From Talinum fruticosum (lineage: Eukaryota; Streptophyta; Magnoliopsida; Caryophyllales; Talinaceae): DNA of 64,000 nt. The notes under the pieces were generated by a model that had not been told where the DNA came from, ran no database searches, and saw nothing but the letters and a program-made list of their open reading frames with translations. The stretch spans positions 3,508,001-3,572,000 of the forward strand of contig JAITYX010000066.1 of assembly GCA_021018815.1 (NCBI GenBank). The letters are read 5' to 3'. This document shows positions 20,554-30,960 of the stretch, one piece after another (the first letter of the stretch is position 1; each line of letters starts with the position of its first letter). Both the position numbers and the translations under genes were made by a program.

Positions 20554-20571
20554 AAACCTGGCTCGATACCA
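20554..20571 (-). promoter_or_regulatory. Primer binding site, unit B (one base missing)
   Basis: Minus-strand 'TGGTATCGAGCCAGGTTT' lacks one base compared with unit A and with the expected tRNA-iMet complement. Same position relative to QTR and leader. Confidence 0.8.
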
Positions 20572-20582
20572 ATTAGGGACAG

Positions 20583-21226
20583 GACCGGACTAGAGCTTGG
20601 GGACGAAGCTCGGGATACTGTTTGTGGTGGAGTAGCAGGGGAGATAGGAGGACAAATTATTTTAACAAATTGAACTTTCTAAAACAAAAGATTGAAATCA
20701 GGAAATTGAAAATAAACGAAAGTAATTGAAATAGAGAAGATAGAATTGAATCAAAACTTACTTTGATTGATAATGAAAATTGATACAAAGATTTGGATAG
20801 TGCTCTCCGAGAGAGGTTGGATACAATGAGTGTTTTGGGAGTAGGGATAGAAGGCAAGTGTTTGCTTGTGTGAGTGAGCAAGTGATTTTTTTCCGATGCC
20901 TCCCTAATGAGAAGTGAATACATATTTATAATAAAACAAAATGAATAATCGTCGCACACTTGGACTGGTTGAGAGTCTTGACTGGAATGGAATCTTGATC
21001 TTCAAAAATCTTCCGACAATGTTGAATTATTGGAACAGTCTTGATTAGACAAAAGTATGAGTAGTGTTTGAATAGTAAAATCCATTATGAAAAGTCACAT
21101 GGATTTTTACTATTGTTATTGACAAATCCTTGCATAATTGCTGCTTTTGACAAAATGGCACCTGCGTCCATTAATCCAAAACAAACTTGTCTTCTTGAAA
21201 TAGTGTCCCTGAATAGTAAGTGAATA
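20583..21226 (-). repeat. Quasi-terminal repeat copy 3, between units B and C
   Basis: About 644 bp, nearly identical to the other QTR copies although units B and C differ strongly in their middles. This common end is the main reason for regarding C as a component of the same virus. Confidence 0.85.
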
Positions 21227-21350
21227 GTAACATCCACTTCCTTCCCGGGGCATTTTGAGAGGTGAAATGAGAAATTTCACCGAAGCAAAATATCGAATAC
21301 CTGCACAAAAACGTTAGTTATAAAAAGTTTTTTTTTTTTTTGAATCTCCT

Positions 21351-21730
21351 TTACGAATTATATATCGTAAGGATCTTGAGCACATGGCCCATCAAAAGGG
21401 TCATAATCGGATTGAATTTCCTCATCGTAACCAATACTTGGTTCCTTAAGAAGTAATTGCTGATGTTGTTTTTGAGTAACATAATCTCTTTCTTGAGTAG
21501 TTGAATTTCTTCTTCTTGAATTTTTCTTTTCCTTTCGACGTTGTCTCTTTCTTCCGTGGAGTAGGTGGTGCTGGTTGAGTAGGTGGGGCTGTCTTTATTC
21601 CTAAAGCAGCTTTGAAATTGAAGCGTTCCCACCATTTGATCTTGAATTCACGAACTAATGAATAGGATGTCTGGGGTTTGTAATGCTTGGATAATTGAGA
21701 ATGACCAGCAAAGGATCCAAGGAAATCCAT
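21351..21730 (-). pseudogene. Small 3' ORF of unit C (WW motif), frameshifted in the coiled coil
   Basis: ATG at 21730 gives 'MDFLGSFAGHSQLS', then 'REFKIKWWERFNF' and a basic tail. The coiled-coil part is in another frame (21635-21351), as in unit A. Compared with A/B, the first codons differ while the rest is almost identical. The block of high identity with units A and B starts at about 21720 and runs through the QTR. Confidence 0.55.
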
Positions 21731-21751
21731 ATTTTTGTGGAATAAGATTTT

Positions 21752-22560
21752 TTAAGATCCGGACTCGCTAGTTGAGGTGTTTGAATAGCCGATGAAGTGT
21801 TTTTGCACTTCCTCCGGCCAAATATCTTGAAGCGATCCCATGGTTATCCACCATTCGTAAAACCAAATGGGAAATTGAGTATCTGTTTTTGTATCAAAGC
21901 ATATGAACCATGAATGATTGAAAGGTCTCGTAGAAGAATGTGAAATACCGGGCTTTTTCATAGTCGACATAATTATAACCCGGTGGGTTGAATGGTTGAG
22001 AAAATGATTTAATTGTATATTTGTCACCAAATTCTTTATTAGTAAGAATCTTGAGAATTCGTAACTTGGAGTAGGCAATTTGGTTTGTATTGGTTTTGTC
22101 GGTACATGCTCAATAAGAGCAGATTTTGAATCAACACGAATGTATTCATAAAAGGTTCTTGTTTTGAGAGGGTTATCATGAATAAAGAAACATTCAGGTT
22201 TGAATGTTGTTTTGACAAGTTCATTGAGTGTGGAAAGGTTTTGAGGTTGCCTATATTTAGTGTAGGCAATGTGTTCTTTATTTGGTTTTGTAAAATATTT
22301 TGAATCAAAAGAAGAGTTCGAATTGATGGTTTTTGATATTTTGTAGAAACTCGAGCATAAGAAAGAGAGGGAAAATCCTGTTTTGCAAAACTTGAAATGT
22401 ATTGGTAGTTGGTATTGAGATTTGCGAAGGAGTAATTGGTCTCGATTGCATAATGAAGAGGAGTTTGAATCTTTCGTTCTTTGTCTTGACTCATGGCTGA
22501 AAAGAAAGAATCTTTATTAAGAAGCATATTGATAAAACAATGTTTTGAGAATGAATCTTT
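21752..22560 (-). CDS. Unrecognised ORF region of unit C, replacing RT and RNase H
   Basis: Two minus-strand frames: the end of 22752-22039 after the protease ('RKIQTPLHYAIETNYSFA', 'SYQ/YQYISSFAKQDFPSL' type blocks) and 22078-21752 ('MPTPSYEFSRFLLIKN', 'NHSWFICFDTKTDTQFP', 'IWFYEWWITMG'). Together they span about 260 codons that have no counterpart in units A and B. The region lies exactly where A and B have RT and RNase H. The 'WFYEWW' block resembles in style the WW motifs of ORF2 and of the small 3' ORF, which hints at a shared protein module. No polymerase motif (YIDD, DAS) is present. I do not recognise the family. Confidence 0.55.
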
Positions 22561-22579
22561 CGAAAGTATGGAAGATATA

Positions 22580-23357
22580 AATTTAAAGGAAATACATTTT
22601 TCATGAATGTATGTATGAATACCAGATGTATCAACTTGAAATGGATAAATTTGGGTAATGAATGGGGTTCCTAATATAACTTCTTGACCTATGTCCCGGA
22701 CTAAGACAAAAGTGTTCTTGAAATGATATCCTTGATTGCAGTACATAGACATTTGATAGCTTGTATTGAATTTGTAATGCTATTCCATTAGCACTATGGA
22801 GTCGCTTCTTTAGTTTACTCATAATAAATTGATGGAATTAAACCTTCCTTAATACAATTTTGATCTGCTCCACTATCAAGTAAAGCAATAGTATTGAACT
22901 CATAATTTTCATTAATTTTTAGAGTAATATGGATATACCATTTTTGATAATTTATATGGTTAATTGTTGAGATAAATAGTTGATTAGAAGAACTCGGAGT
23001 GTCTTCATTAATAGTTGGACTTTTTGATTTGTTTTCTATTATTGACAGCTTTGTTTCTAATTCTAAGTCTTTAGTTTGAAGTAAACACAAATTTTGATTA
23101 ATTTCTTTAATCTGTTCTTTAAGATTATTTATTTCCATTTTTAAATCTTGAATATTAACAACCTTTAAAATATTTGGGGTATCATATTTTTCAAATATTT
23201 TATTGATACTTAAACCTGGAGGAGGGGTTTTCAAAAGATCTTCTTTAATTAAAATACCTTTGAGTTTTTCTAAATATTCTCTTTTTAATTCGAGATCCGG
23301 AATTTGTTCTATCGGATCTATAAGGAATTCTTTTTCATTCTTTGTAGTATTGATCAT
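22580..23357 (-). pseudogene. Coiled-coil and aspartic protease region of unit C, frameshifted
   Basis: Frame 23357-22815 carries the coiled coil and 'FNTIALLDSGADQNC' (active site at about 22863-22890). After a frameshift near 22825, the flap and C-terminal half continue in 22752-22580 ('VILGTPFITQIYPF'). The first part is almost identical to units A and B, while the part left of about 22830 is clearly diverged. The switch from near-identity to divergence within one domain points to recombination or gene conversion. Confidence 0.75.
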
Positions 23358-23399
23358 ATTAATGCATTTATAACAAATTCTTGAGGACTCATTTCCGAT

Positions 23400-24420
23400 G
23401 AATAATTACTTGAATCACTATCTAACTCATAAAGATTATTATCTTCGTGGTCGAAGATGAATTGTCCGAGTTAACTGGAGTATCTTTGAGTTCAAATAAA
23501 GAAATAATTTTTTCTTTAATTTCTTGATTATCTTCACAAATTTCATTTAATTTTTCTTTAACTTTGCAATTTTTTGCATAATGACCTTGTTTTCCACATT
23601 TGAAACAAGTGGGTTTATTAGTAGTTTTCTTATTTGGAATTTTTTTCTTGGGAGCAATATTCGTTTTGTTATTACGATTGAATTGTTTCCTTTTATTTAG
23701 TTGATTAACTTTTCTTTTTGAACTGATGGTGCAACAGGTTGTGGAATACAAAAGGCTTCACAAAAGGATCCTAACTCCTTTCTTGTAGCTGCTTTATCTC
23801 GTTGAATATCTTGCTTGTAATTTTAATTCATTGCATAGAGAAATACCTTCTTTTTAATGAATCCTAATAACCGGCCAAATATGATTTGATCATATGGAAT
23901 TGGATCTTGCCCTGTAACATCTTTTAGTTTTTTGAATATTCTTTGGGAGAAAAGATTTGGTAATCTTGAGATAAATTTCTCTTTCCAATATGGTTGGCGA
24001 CAATCTTGTCTTTTTAATAGATATGAAAAATATGTATCTTTATACCAATTGTAATCTTCTAATCTGGAGCATCTAAGGTTGGTTAAGAGGATTTCTTGGC
24101 CACTTAACATATCCTTTGGAGTTCCTAGAAGATTGACAACTATTGTATGGACTAATGTGTAGACGGCTTCTTTATGATTTTTAATGCTCGGACGTTCTTC
24201 GTCTCGTCATGTAATTTTCCCACCAAGATTTTAAAGATCCGGTGAAACCTGAGATTAATAAATCAAAAGCTTGAGTTTCTGGAGCTCCTTTAGATGTATA
24301 GGCAGCATATGCCATCATCATCCTATGTAGAATAATTAATGCCTCATGTTCGGATTTTCCATCTAGATTTCATTCATAGATGGAGCCACCATCAAAGGCT
24401 TCGTAACTATTGTTTTAATT
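23400..24420 (-). pseudogene. Capsid-like region with CCHC zinc knuckle, unit C only
   Basis: Frame 24110-23823 holds 'LEDYNWYKDTYFSYLLKR', 'YWKEKFISRLPNLF' and 'IPYDQIIFGRLLGFI', the pattern of a pararetroviral capsid C-terminal half. Frame 23751-23422 follows with a basic stretch and the zinc knuckle 'CFKCGKQGHYAKNC' (C-x2-C-x4-H-x4-C, about 23565-23606). Upstream frames to about 24420 are broken. Capsid protein packages the viral RNA and the knuckle binds nucleic acid. Units A and B have nothing equivalent: there the flanking sequences are joined directly. Several stops and shifts are present. Confidence 0.75.
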
Positions 24421-24424
24421 GATT

Positions 24425-24769
24425 CTAATTGAAGATCCGGAGGGGTACTTCTAGAGTAGTAAGGAAATTCTTTTTGTTTGAAATTTTATTAATATCTGAT
24501 ATTTCTTGTTCTTCTGGGGAAATATCTAAAACATTAAGAGTGTTATTTGAACTAGAAGCTTGATTAAGTTTTTCATCTATTCTTTTAATTAATGGGCTAT
24601 TGGGAATTTCTAAATTTTTGTTCTTGTTAAATTTAATGAGAGGAGAGGAAATATCATTAAGAAATATTGGTTTCTTTGAATCTCTGTTTAAATCTAAATT
24701 TTCCAATTTTTTGGATAATTGGTCAATATCTTCTTTCTTAGATATTGCCTCAATTTGAGTTGAAACCAT
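24425..24769 (-). CDS. N-terminal part of the unit C polyprotein region before the capsid
   Basis: Starts at ATG 24769 ('MVSTQIEAISKKEDIDQ'), the same start as the coiled-coil/protease frame of units A and B, and is nearly identical for about 95 codons. It then diverges at about 24480 ('ISNKKNFLTT') where the capsid block begins. This gives one border of the module exchange. Confidence 0.6.
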   Translation of the reverse strand: MVSTQIEAISKKEDIDQLSKKLENLDLNRDSKKPIFLNDISSPLIKFNKNKNLEIPNSPLIKRIDEKLNQASSSNNTLNVLDISPEEQEISDINKISNKKNFLTTLEVPLRIFN

Positions 24770-24860
24770 ATTGACTTGTTGCGAGACCGTATGTAAAACT
24801 TCATTAGTATAATTGTTTTGATGATAAATCTTTTTAATGTCATCTAACTCTACTTGAGAG

Positions 24861-25525
24861 TTATCTCGGGTTATTTCTTCCTATTTTGAAAGGAGATGCA
24901 GGAATATGACCTTGATCCGTAGGGATCAAAATCTCTTGCTTAGGAGGAGTTATTGCTATAACAATTTCTCCATTTTTTAATGTCCATTTTTTACTAAGAT
25001 CAATATTAGTATTGATTTCTTTAATACCAAGAGGATCTGGTAATCTATGTTCTTGAGCAAAGATGGACCACCATGTAAAGAATCGGATATTGCATCCTAA
25101 TCTTTCCATTAGTGAATACCATTCTTGCCTAATGAAAGCTTGAGCTTTGAGATCGAAATGAGATAAAAACCATTCTTTTTTATCTCTATTTTCTATGGAA
25201 TCGAAATTTTCTCTTAAAAAGTTTTTATTTATTGTAAAAGGTTCCGTAATAACATTAATTGAAGAGTAAGAAGGAGGTTGCATAACTGAATGAGTAGGAG
25301 AACCTATTGATGAACTGGTATCATCAACCGGTTCAGCTATTGGTGATTTGTAATAAATTTTTGAGGAAGAGGAAGTTGAATTATCAACTTGATTATCCCT
25401 AAGATAATCATAATTAGTAGATCTTGAAGGCATAGAAAAGGAAGATCTAAGAAGATCTCTTTTCTCTCGAAAGTTTTGAAGAAAAGGATCTTTCATTAAT
25501 AGAGTTGAATCTTATTAGTATTCCG
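24861..25525 (-). CDS. ORF2 of unit C (Ser-rich, WW-type)
   Basis: The frame 25496-24861 has the same C-terminal block ('CNIRFFTWWSIFAQEH') and ends 'KIGRNNPR' as in unit A. Its beginning is disturbed by an indel near 25470, and the original start region (about 25525) is fused in frame to the movement protein. Function unknown. Confidence 0.6.
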
Positions 25526-26324
25526 CCATCGGGCTCTTCAATAACTTGTTGAATATTCTTTTGAGCAATATTTCTAGGAGGCCTAATGTTTTGAATAATA
25601 AACTCTTGGGGAATGGTTATTTCATTCCACTTTAGTAATTTAGGAGTAAAGCTTGAGGTATTTTCCGATTCAATCTTTAATAATATTGTTTCATCCAAAG
25701 ATGACTTTAATAAACATTTTGGGTTCAAATGAGAAGATAAAAGCTTGAAATAAACTCTATAAGTAATAGCAAAATTTCTTGATAATTCTCTAAATAATAC
25801 TTTTGAATTACTTTGCATATGAATATCTAAAATTAAGGTGTCCATGATCCAGGGATCATTCAGATCTACCGAAAAGTTTGGACAACCATTGAAATATATT
25901 GGACCATTACAAGTATTAGTTTGAATCATAGCTAATAAAGAGTCTTGATATCTAATTAATCTATTGTCTCTAAGTGCCATAAAGATAGGACAATCTAATC
26001 CTAGTCTTGTTAATGGCTTGAGTGCTATTTGAATCATACCAAAATGAATATATCTATATTTCTCTTTATATTTATTAATAGAAATATTAGATAATAACTT
26101 GATAGTTTGAAACTCTTCATGTAAGTCTGAAGGTTTCTTCGTGATCTTTAATAGAGAAAGCAGTGTTGAAATCAAACTTTCCTATTTGATAAATAGTTTC
26201 TATCTTTTGTTTTGGAATAGACCAATTTGAGAAATCAACTTGGCAGCTAACTTCTCTGCTATTGACCACATTAGTACTCTTGCTAGTTCCTAAACCTAGA
26301 TGATCTCAGTAACCAAGAGGCCAT
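25500..26324 (-). pseudogene. Movement protein of unit C, frameshifted near its start
   Basis: ATG at 26324, but an extra base near 26308 ('ctcagtaacc' against 'ctcgtaacc' in A and B) and differences near 26122 break the first third. From 26120 down the frame is open and nearly identical to units A and B ('YRYIHFGMIQIALKPL', 'FSVDLNDPWIMDTLILDI'). At its 3' end, 'attccgcc' replaces 'attctcgcc', so this frame runs into ORF2 ('GGILIRFNSINERS') instead of stopping. Confidence 0.8.
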
Positions 26325-26490
26325 CACAGCTTAAGCTTGACTACTTTGTCGCTAATTACGCACACACACTACCGGGACCACCGGGACCACCCTCTACCGG
26401 GACCACCTTACACGGCTGACCAACGGATAACATGGGGCTGACCAACGGCCGACCAACGCTAGGCCTTACTGTGCAACAACAAAATAGACA

Positions 26491-26507
26491 AATCTGGCTC
26501 GATACCA
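26491..26507 (-). promoter_or_regulatory. Primer binding site, unit C (variant)
   Basis: Minus-strand 'TGGTATCGAGCCAGATT' lacks one base and carries a substitution compared with unit A. Same spacing to the QTR. Confidence 0.75.
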
Positions 26508-26518
26508 ATTAGGGACAG

Positions 26519-27155
26519 GACCGGACTAGAGCTTGGGGACGAAGCTCGGGATACTGTTTGTGGTGGAGTAGCAGGGGAGATAGGAGGACAAATTATTTTA
26601 ACAAATTGAACTTTCTAAAACAAAAGATTGAAATCAGGAAATTGAAAATAAACGAAAGTAATTGAAATAGAGAAGATAGAATTGAATCAAAACTTACTTT
26701 GATTGATAATGAAAATTGATACAAAGATTTGGATAGTGCTCTCCGAGAGAGGTTGGATACAATGAGTGTTTTGGGAGTAGGGATAGAAGGCAAGTGTTTG
26801 CTTGTGTAAGTGAGCAAGTGATTTTTTCCGATGCCTCCCTAATGAGAAGTGAATACATATTTATAATAAAACAAAATGAATAATCGTCGCACACTTGGAC
26901 GGTTGAGAGTCTTGACTGGAATGGAATCTTGATCTTCAAAAATCTTCCGACAATGTTGAATTATTGAAACAGATCTTGATTAGACAAAAGTATGAATAGT
27001 GTTTGAATAGTAAAATCCATTATGAAAAGTCACATGGATTTTTACTATTGTTATTGACAAATCCTTGCATAATTGCTGCTTTTGACAAAATGGCACTCGC
27101 GTCCATTAATCCAAAACAAACTTGTCTTCTTGAAATAGTGTCCCTGAATAGTAAG

Positions 27156-27161
<6 letters not shown>
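26519..27161 (-). repeat. Quasi-terminal repeat copy 4, 5' end of array
   Basis: About 643 bp, nearly identical to copies 1-3. It ends at 'gtaagtgaata' and passes directly into the right (TA)n tract. In the internal copies this point is about 10 bp from the polypurine tract. Its promoter (TATA-like box 26858-26865) would drive the whole array. Confidence 0.85.

Positions 27162-27226
<65 letters not shown>
27160..27226. repeat. (TA)n microsatellite at the right junction of the viral array
   Basis: About 67 bp of TA directly next to QTR copy 4, mirroring the left tract. Confidence 0.95.
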
Positions 27227-27229
<3 letters not shown>

Positions 27230-27787
27230 AGAAAAATATGGTTTAGATAGTAAGTATAACAATTTCAGTCGAACCTTAAAAATATCCGATTCACCAAACC
27301 CGAAAAGACGAGTGAAAATCCAACTAAATGGGTGAATTAATCGGGTCATGAATCGGATCGGATTCGGTGATGGTCAATCCGACCCATCATCCAATTAATC
27401 GCTTCGATTAAATAACATATACATAAAGATAAACCCCAAATTTTCGGCTAAGACCTTATTTCTCCCATTCCTATTCAAATATGAATTTCTCACTAATTCA
27501 CTTAATCGTCTCGCTTTTCCCTTAGACCCTCTTGATCTCTCTCATCCAAACCTATTTGCTCCCGCTATTGTTGAAGTCGGAGCTTCTTCATTGCCAACAT
27601 ACAACCGTTGTCAACGTTGTACTCTTGTTTCAATTTTTCCCTCCTCAAGGTCTTCTCTGCTTACCTCTTTGTCCTCGTCTTTGTTTCCAAGCACTTCTTC
27701 GGTGGACGTTGCCACCTCTTATGTTGAGAACATTGTAAACATTCCACATTTTGGGATTTTTTTTTATCAAACCTCTCACTATTTTCT
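27227..27787. other. Intergenic, nothing recognised
   Basis: Contains short repeated 'aatcggatcggattcgg' and 'gatggtcaatccgaccca' motifs near 27330-27400. Related 'gggttggatcggatggaggtccacccg' text recurs near 31730, which suggests a dispersed repeat. No gene. Confidence 0.4.
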
Positions 27788-29083
27788 CGCTAAGGCTCTG
27801 TTTGATTATCGGAAAATAGGTTATAAACAAAATTTAAGTGAAAAAAATGAGGAAGAAAAATAGTGTGGAAAATTTTTTTCTTTTGTTTGAATCAAGGAAA
27901 AAAATTTAACAAAAAAAAGTTGGGCTGATTTTTGTAGTGAAGAAAGTCAAAAGTGTTTGATTAATTTTAACCAATTAGCTGAACACTCTCTTTCTTCTCT
28001 CCACCTATTCATCCACAAACAGAGAGGGAAAGGAGAGAGATTATCGACCCTTTCACCCACAAATAGAGAGGAAAAGGAGAGAGAGTAGCAGCAGATTCAA
28101 GGACCAAGCACAACAGGTGAACGTCGGAAGAGGCAACGAAAGAACGGCACAACGATTTCTGCTGGTGTGATGGGGGCGCCAGAAACCATGGCTGCGGGTA
28201 AGATTCCTACAAAGAACAATGCAAATAAAGGGGTCGGTTGGTGGATTTTAGGTGGTTTCCGCGATGGGGCGGCGACAGTGGAGGTTTAAGGGTGGCCGGA
28301 AGCCGCGATCTTCATCATCATCAATCTCATTGTTGGATGTCTTTCCAAATCGATCAATGGAGCAAGGTTTTGGCAATTTGGGGACGCTAGAGGAGAGCTT
28401 TGTGGGTCGAATTTGGCTGAGCTTGTTGGCGGATGAAATGAACGATAGATATCTCCATGAGTGGAAGTGAGGATGAAGAGGAAGGGAAAACCGAGCGTTG
28501 GGATTCATGAGCTCATAATTTTTCTATAATTTTCAACTTAGTTTTGGAAGGAAAGTTAAATGTGTTATTTTAGGTCATTTTTCCACCTAAGAGTATCTCG
28601 CATCCATAATCCAAAATTTTGGATCACATGTGAAGCCTCCATCCTCCACATCATCTTATAATCCAATTTTTTGAAATTCAATCCATCACCTCTACACCCT
28701 TAGTTGGATCCTCAAATAAAATATTTCCTATAGAGCCCACAAATATATATATTTAATTAGTTTTCTTTTTTAAATATGGAAATGTTGACAAAAATAAAAT
28801 AAGAAAAGAAAAATGATGCAAGATGGATACGCGGGCGGATCGAGTACACGAGCGACCATACAAGTGGATTGACCTCGGATTGAATGGAACGTGCGTTACA
28901 CTAAGATGGATTGAATCATACGGACAAAATTGGATCACATGATCCTGCGTTACAATTGCTTTAATTTTCCTCCCAATTTTTTTCTTTACAATTTCTTCAA
29001 ATGAAACATGAAAAGTAAAGTAACTTTCCTAATTTTTTTTTCTTTTCCACTTATTTCTCCAAAAATTAAATAGAGCCTAAGAT
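27788..29083. mobile_element. Putative non-autonomous DNA element with 'ggctctgttt' ends
   Basis: The left end reads 'taaggctctgtttgatta'. The right end on the other strand reads 'ttaggctctatttaattt', a short imperfect inverted repeat 1.3 kb apart. The interior is AT-rich at both ends and has a GC-richer core (28100-28500) with short opposite-strand frames of no known family. No clear target duplication was found, so the ends could belong to two unrelated MITEs. Confidence 0.35.
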
Positions 29084-29829
29084 ACTAAATCAAAATTTTT
29101 TTGGTAGATAAAGTAATATCAGATACAATGATCTTTTTACCAGTCTGAACTCCCTTCTTGCCTTTCTCTTTCCCTCTCTGCTTTCTAGTTCAAATTTGAT
29201 TTGCATTCTTCATTTTGATTGATTCCATTTTGCTTTGATTAATTGATTAATTTTAGTGGAATCACCATTTAATAAAAATTAAGCTTGACGAATTGGGTTG
29301 TTTAGATTATAATATTTTTTAGACTCTGATACTCATTTAGACAATGTGTGTAAACTCTACTAGTAGTAACAATTATTCCTTATTCCATCAAGGAGATACC
29401 TACTTGAAACTCAAGTAAGCATTGTTATAATCAAGTTGGAATATAATATATGTTTTTTTAAAACATATTATGCTTACTTTTGTATTAAGTAGGTTAAGTT
29501 TCAGAACTCGAAGGAACCGAATTTAAATGGACTACAAGTGCAACAAAAGTGAAACCTTTGGCGTAATACATGAACTTAAATAGCTTATCATAAAGGATCA
29601 AGAAAAAAACACTCCAATAATAACTACCAAAGTTAAGTCAAATTTATCATTTGTAGGGAACTATAATAACTATGGTAAATGGTTAGGGATGTAGAAGATA
29701 ATTGTGTATGCTAGATAGAAGATAATTGTGTATGCTAGATAGAAGATAATTGTATATGGGGTAGAAATGCATAATGTTCTGCCATTATTGTTACCAAAAT
29801 AAATATTTTTATTGGTTTGTTAGTGAGCA
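29084..29829. other. Intergenic with a 24 bp minisatellite
   Basis: At 29693-29758 'agaagataattgtgtatgct' with a short linker is repeated about three times. Nothing else recognised. Confidence 0.6.
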
Positions 29830-30960
29830 ATGACGGGTATGAGTTTGAATATGGATCATCTTGTCAAGAACCAAATACAACTCCATCGTCAAGTATCCCA
29901 CCATCTTTACCGACTACACCTTCTCATAGCCCTCCACCTCCGCATCTAAACTCATAAGTTGAGTATGACTTTATTCAACCTAAACTTGAAGTTACTTAAG
30001 CACTATACCGTAAGCCTAGGCAACTCAAGTTGGAGGTATGGAATCACTTACGAAGTTGATGATAGGTAATGAGCTAAAGGTTGATTTTTGCGTTGTGGTA
30101 AAAGGTTTCCCGCAATTAGCAAAAATGACACTTCTTATCTGAAAGACCACTATGAGACTAGTTTACTAAGAAGCATATTAAATTAGATACTATGCAACAA
30201 TTCTTGAATTTCAATCATAAAAAGGATGGTTTAGTGACCTTTGAAAACACCAACTTTAGTCAATGAATGTCAAGGAAAGAGTAAGAAATATGATAGTCAT
30301 GCACGAGTATCCCTTGGCTATTGTAGACCATGTTAGATTATGGTGGAGTTTTATTTTGATGAGATTAAGGAAGATGAGGCTTATGGTGAATTTGAAAAGG
30401 TTAAAAGTTTATTGTATCGAAGTATCCCTTGGCTATTGTAGACCATGTTAGATTATGGTGGAGTTTTATTTTGCTAAGATTGATAGAGATGAGGCTTATG
30501 GTGAATTTAAAAGGGTAAAAGTTTATTGTATCAACTTTTGATGGAGTATAAGGATTCATGTGAAGATTATGTTCCATCTATTTCTAATGTTTTTGGGATA
30601 AGCCATGATATAGTATATCCTCATGTTCCTCCCACAAGTATAAATACTCGATGGGGTGAAGCTAAGAAAACCTAAAGAAACAAGACAAACGTGAGGACCG
30701 AGTTAGACTCTTATTTGGAAGAAGATCCATATCCAAGTATTTTGATATCTTTATATTTTGGAATAACGATACCAATGTCAAACCTTGAAAAAAATAGCCC
30801 AGGATGTCTTAGTAATTCATGTATCTACCATTGCCTTAGAGAGTGATTTTTTGGTGTGGGTGATAGGATGTTGCATTATCATCTATCTTCTCGTGAATTT
30901 GATACTGAAGAGGCAATGATGTGCTTGTAAAACTAGGTAGTTTTTTGAATTTTGTTAATT
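29830..30960 (+). pseudogene. hAT (Ac-like) transposase remnant
   Basis: Plus-strand frames with many stops follow the order of an hAT transposase. About 29995-30175 resembles a BED zinc-finger region ('EVWNHFTKLMIGNELKVDF', then 'HYETSL'-like text). At 30263-30345 is 'MIVMHEYPLAIVDHVRLW', the conserved block after the BED domain. About 30690-30890 resembles the C-terminal dimerisation region ('ELDSYLEEDPYPS', 'VSTIALESDF'). The central catalytic part is mostly missing. hAT transposase performs cut-and-paste transposition; this copy is dead. Confidence 0.65.
30304..30537. repeat. Tandem duplication of about 117 bp inside the hAT remnant
   Basis: Two adjacent copies beginning 'agtatcccttggctattg' (30307 and 30421) each run to 'gtttattgtatc', differing at a few bases. 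Confidence 0.9.

Larger units (their letters stand above)
9237..27161 (-). mobile_element. Endogenous pararetrovirus (Caulimoviridae, florendovirus/petuvirus-like) array: QTR-C-QTR-B-QTR-A-QTR
   Basis: A 17.9 kb insertion lies between two (TA)n tracts. The anchor 'ccggactagagcttgg' occurs at 9239, 14911, 20585 and 26521, giving periods of 5672, 5674 and 5936 bp. All coding is on the minus strand: a 30K-type movement protein, capsid/zinc knuckle (only unit C), a pepsin-like protease, and RT with YIDD plus RNase H (only units A and B). No integrase follows RNase H. A movement protein, an iMet primer site and no integrase indicate Caulimoviridae rather than a Ty3 retrotransposon. Florendoviruses are known to be enriched in TA repeats, and petuvirus integrants are known to carry quasi-terminal repeats. 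Genus placement is inference. Confidence 0.85.

Noticed and set aside
9237..27161. LTR retrotransposon (Ty3) instead of a pararetrovirus
   Set aside because: No integrase anywhere in units A, B or C. A 30K movement protein is the first gene, and the RNase H C-terminus is of the Caulimoviridae type. The LTR-like QTRs are known from petuvirus integrants.
28252..28508. Opposite-strand frames of 72 and 86 codons in a GC-richer core
   Set aside because: No family resemblance and they overlap each other; probably the interior of a non-autonomous element.
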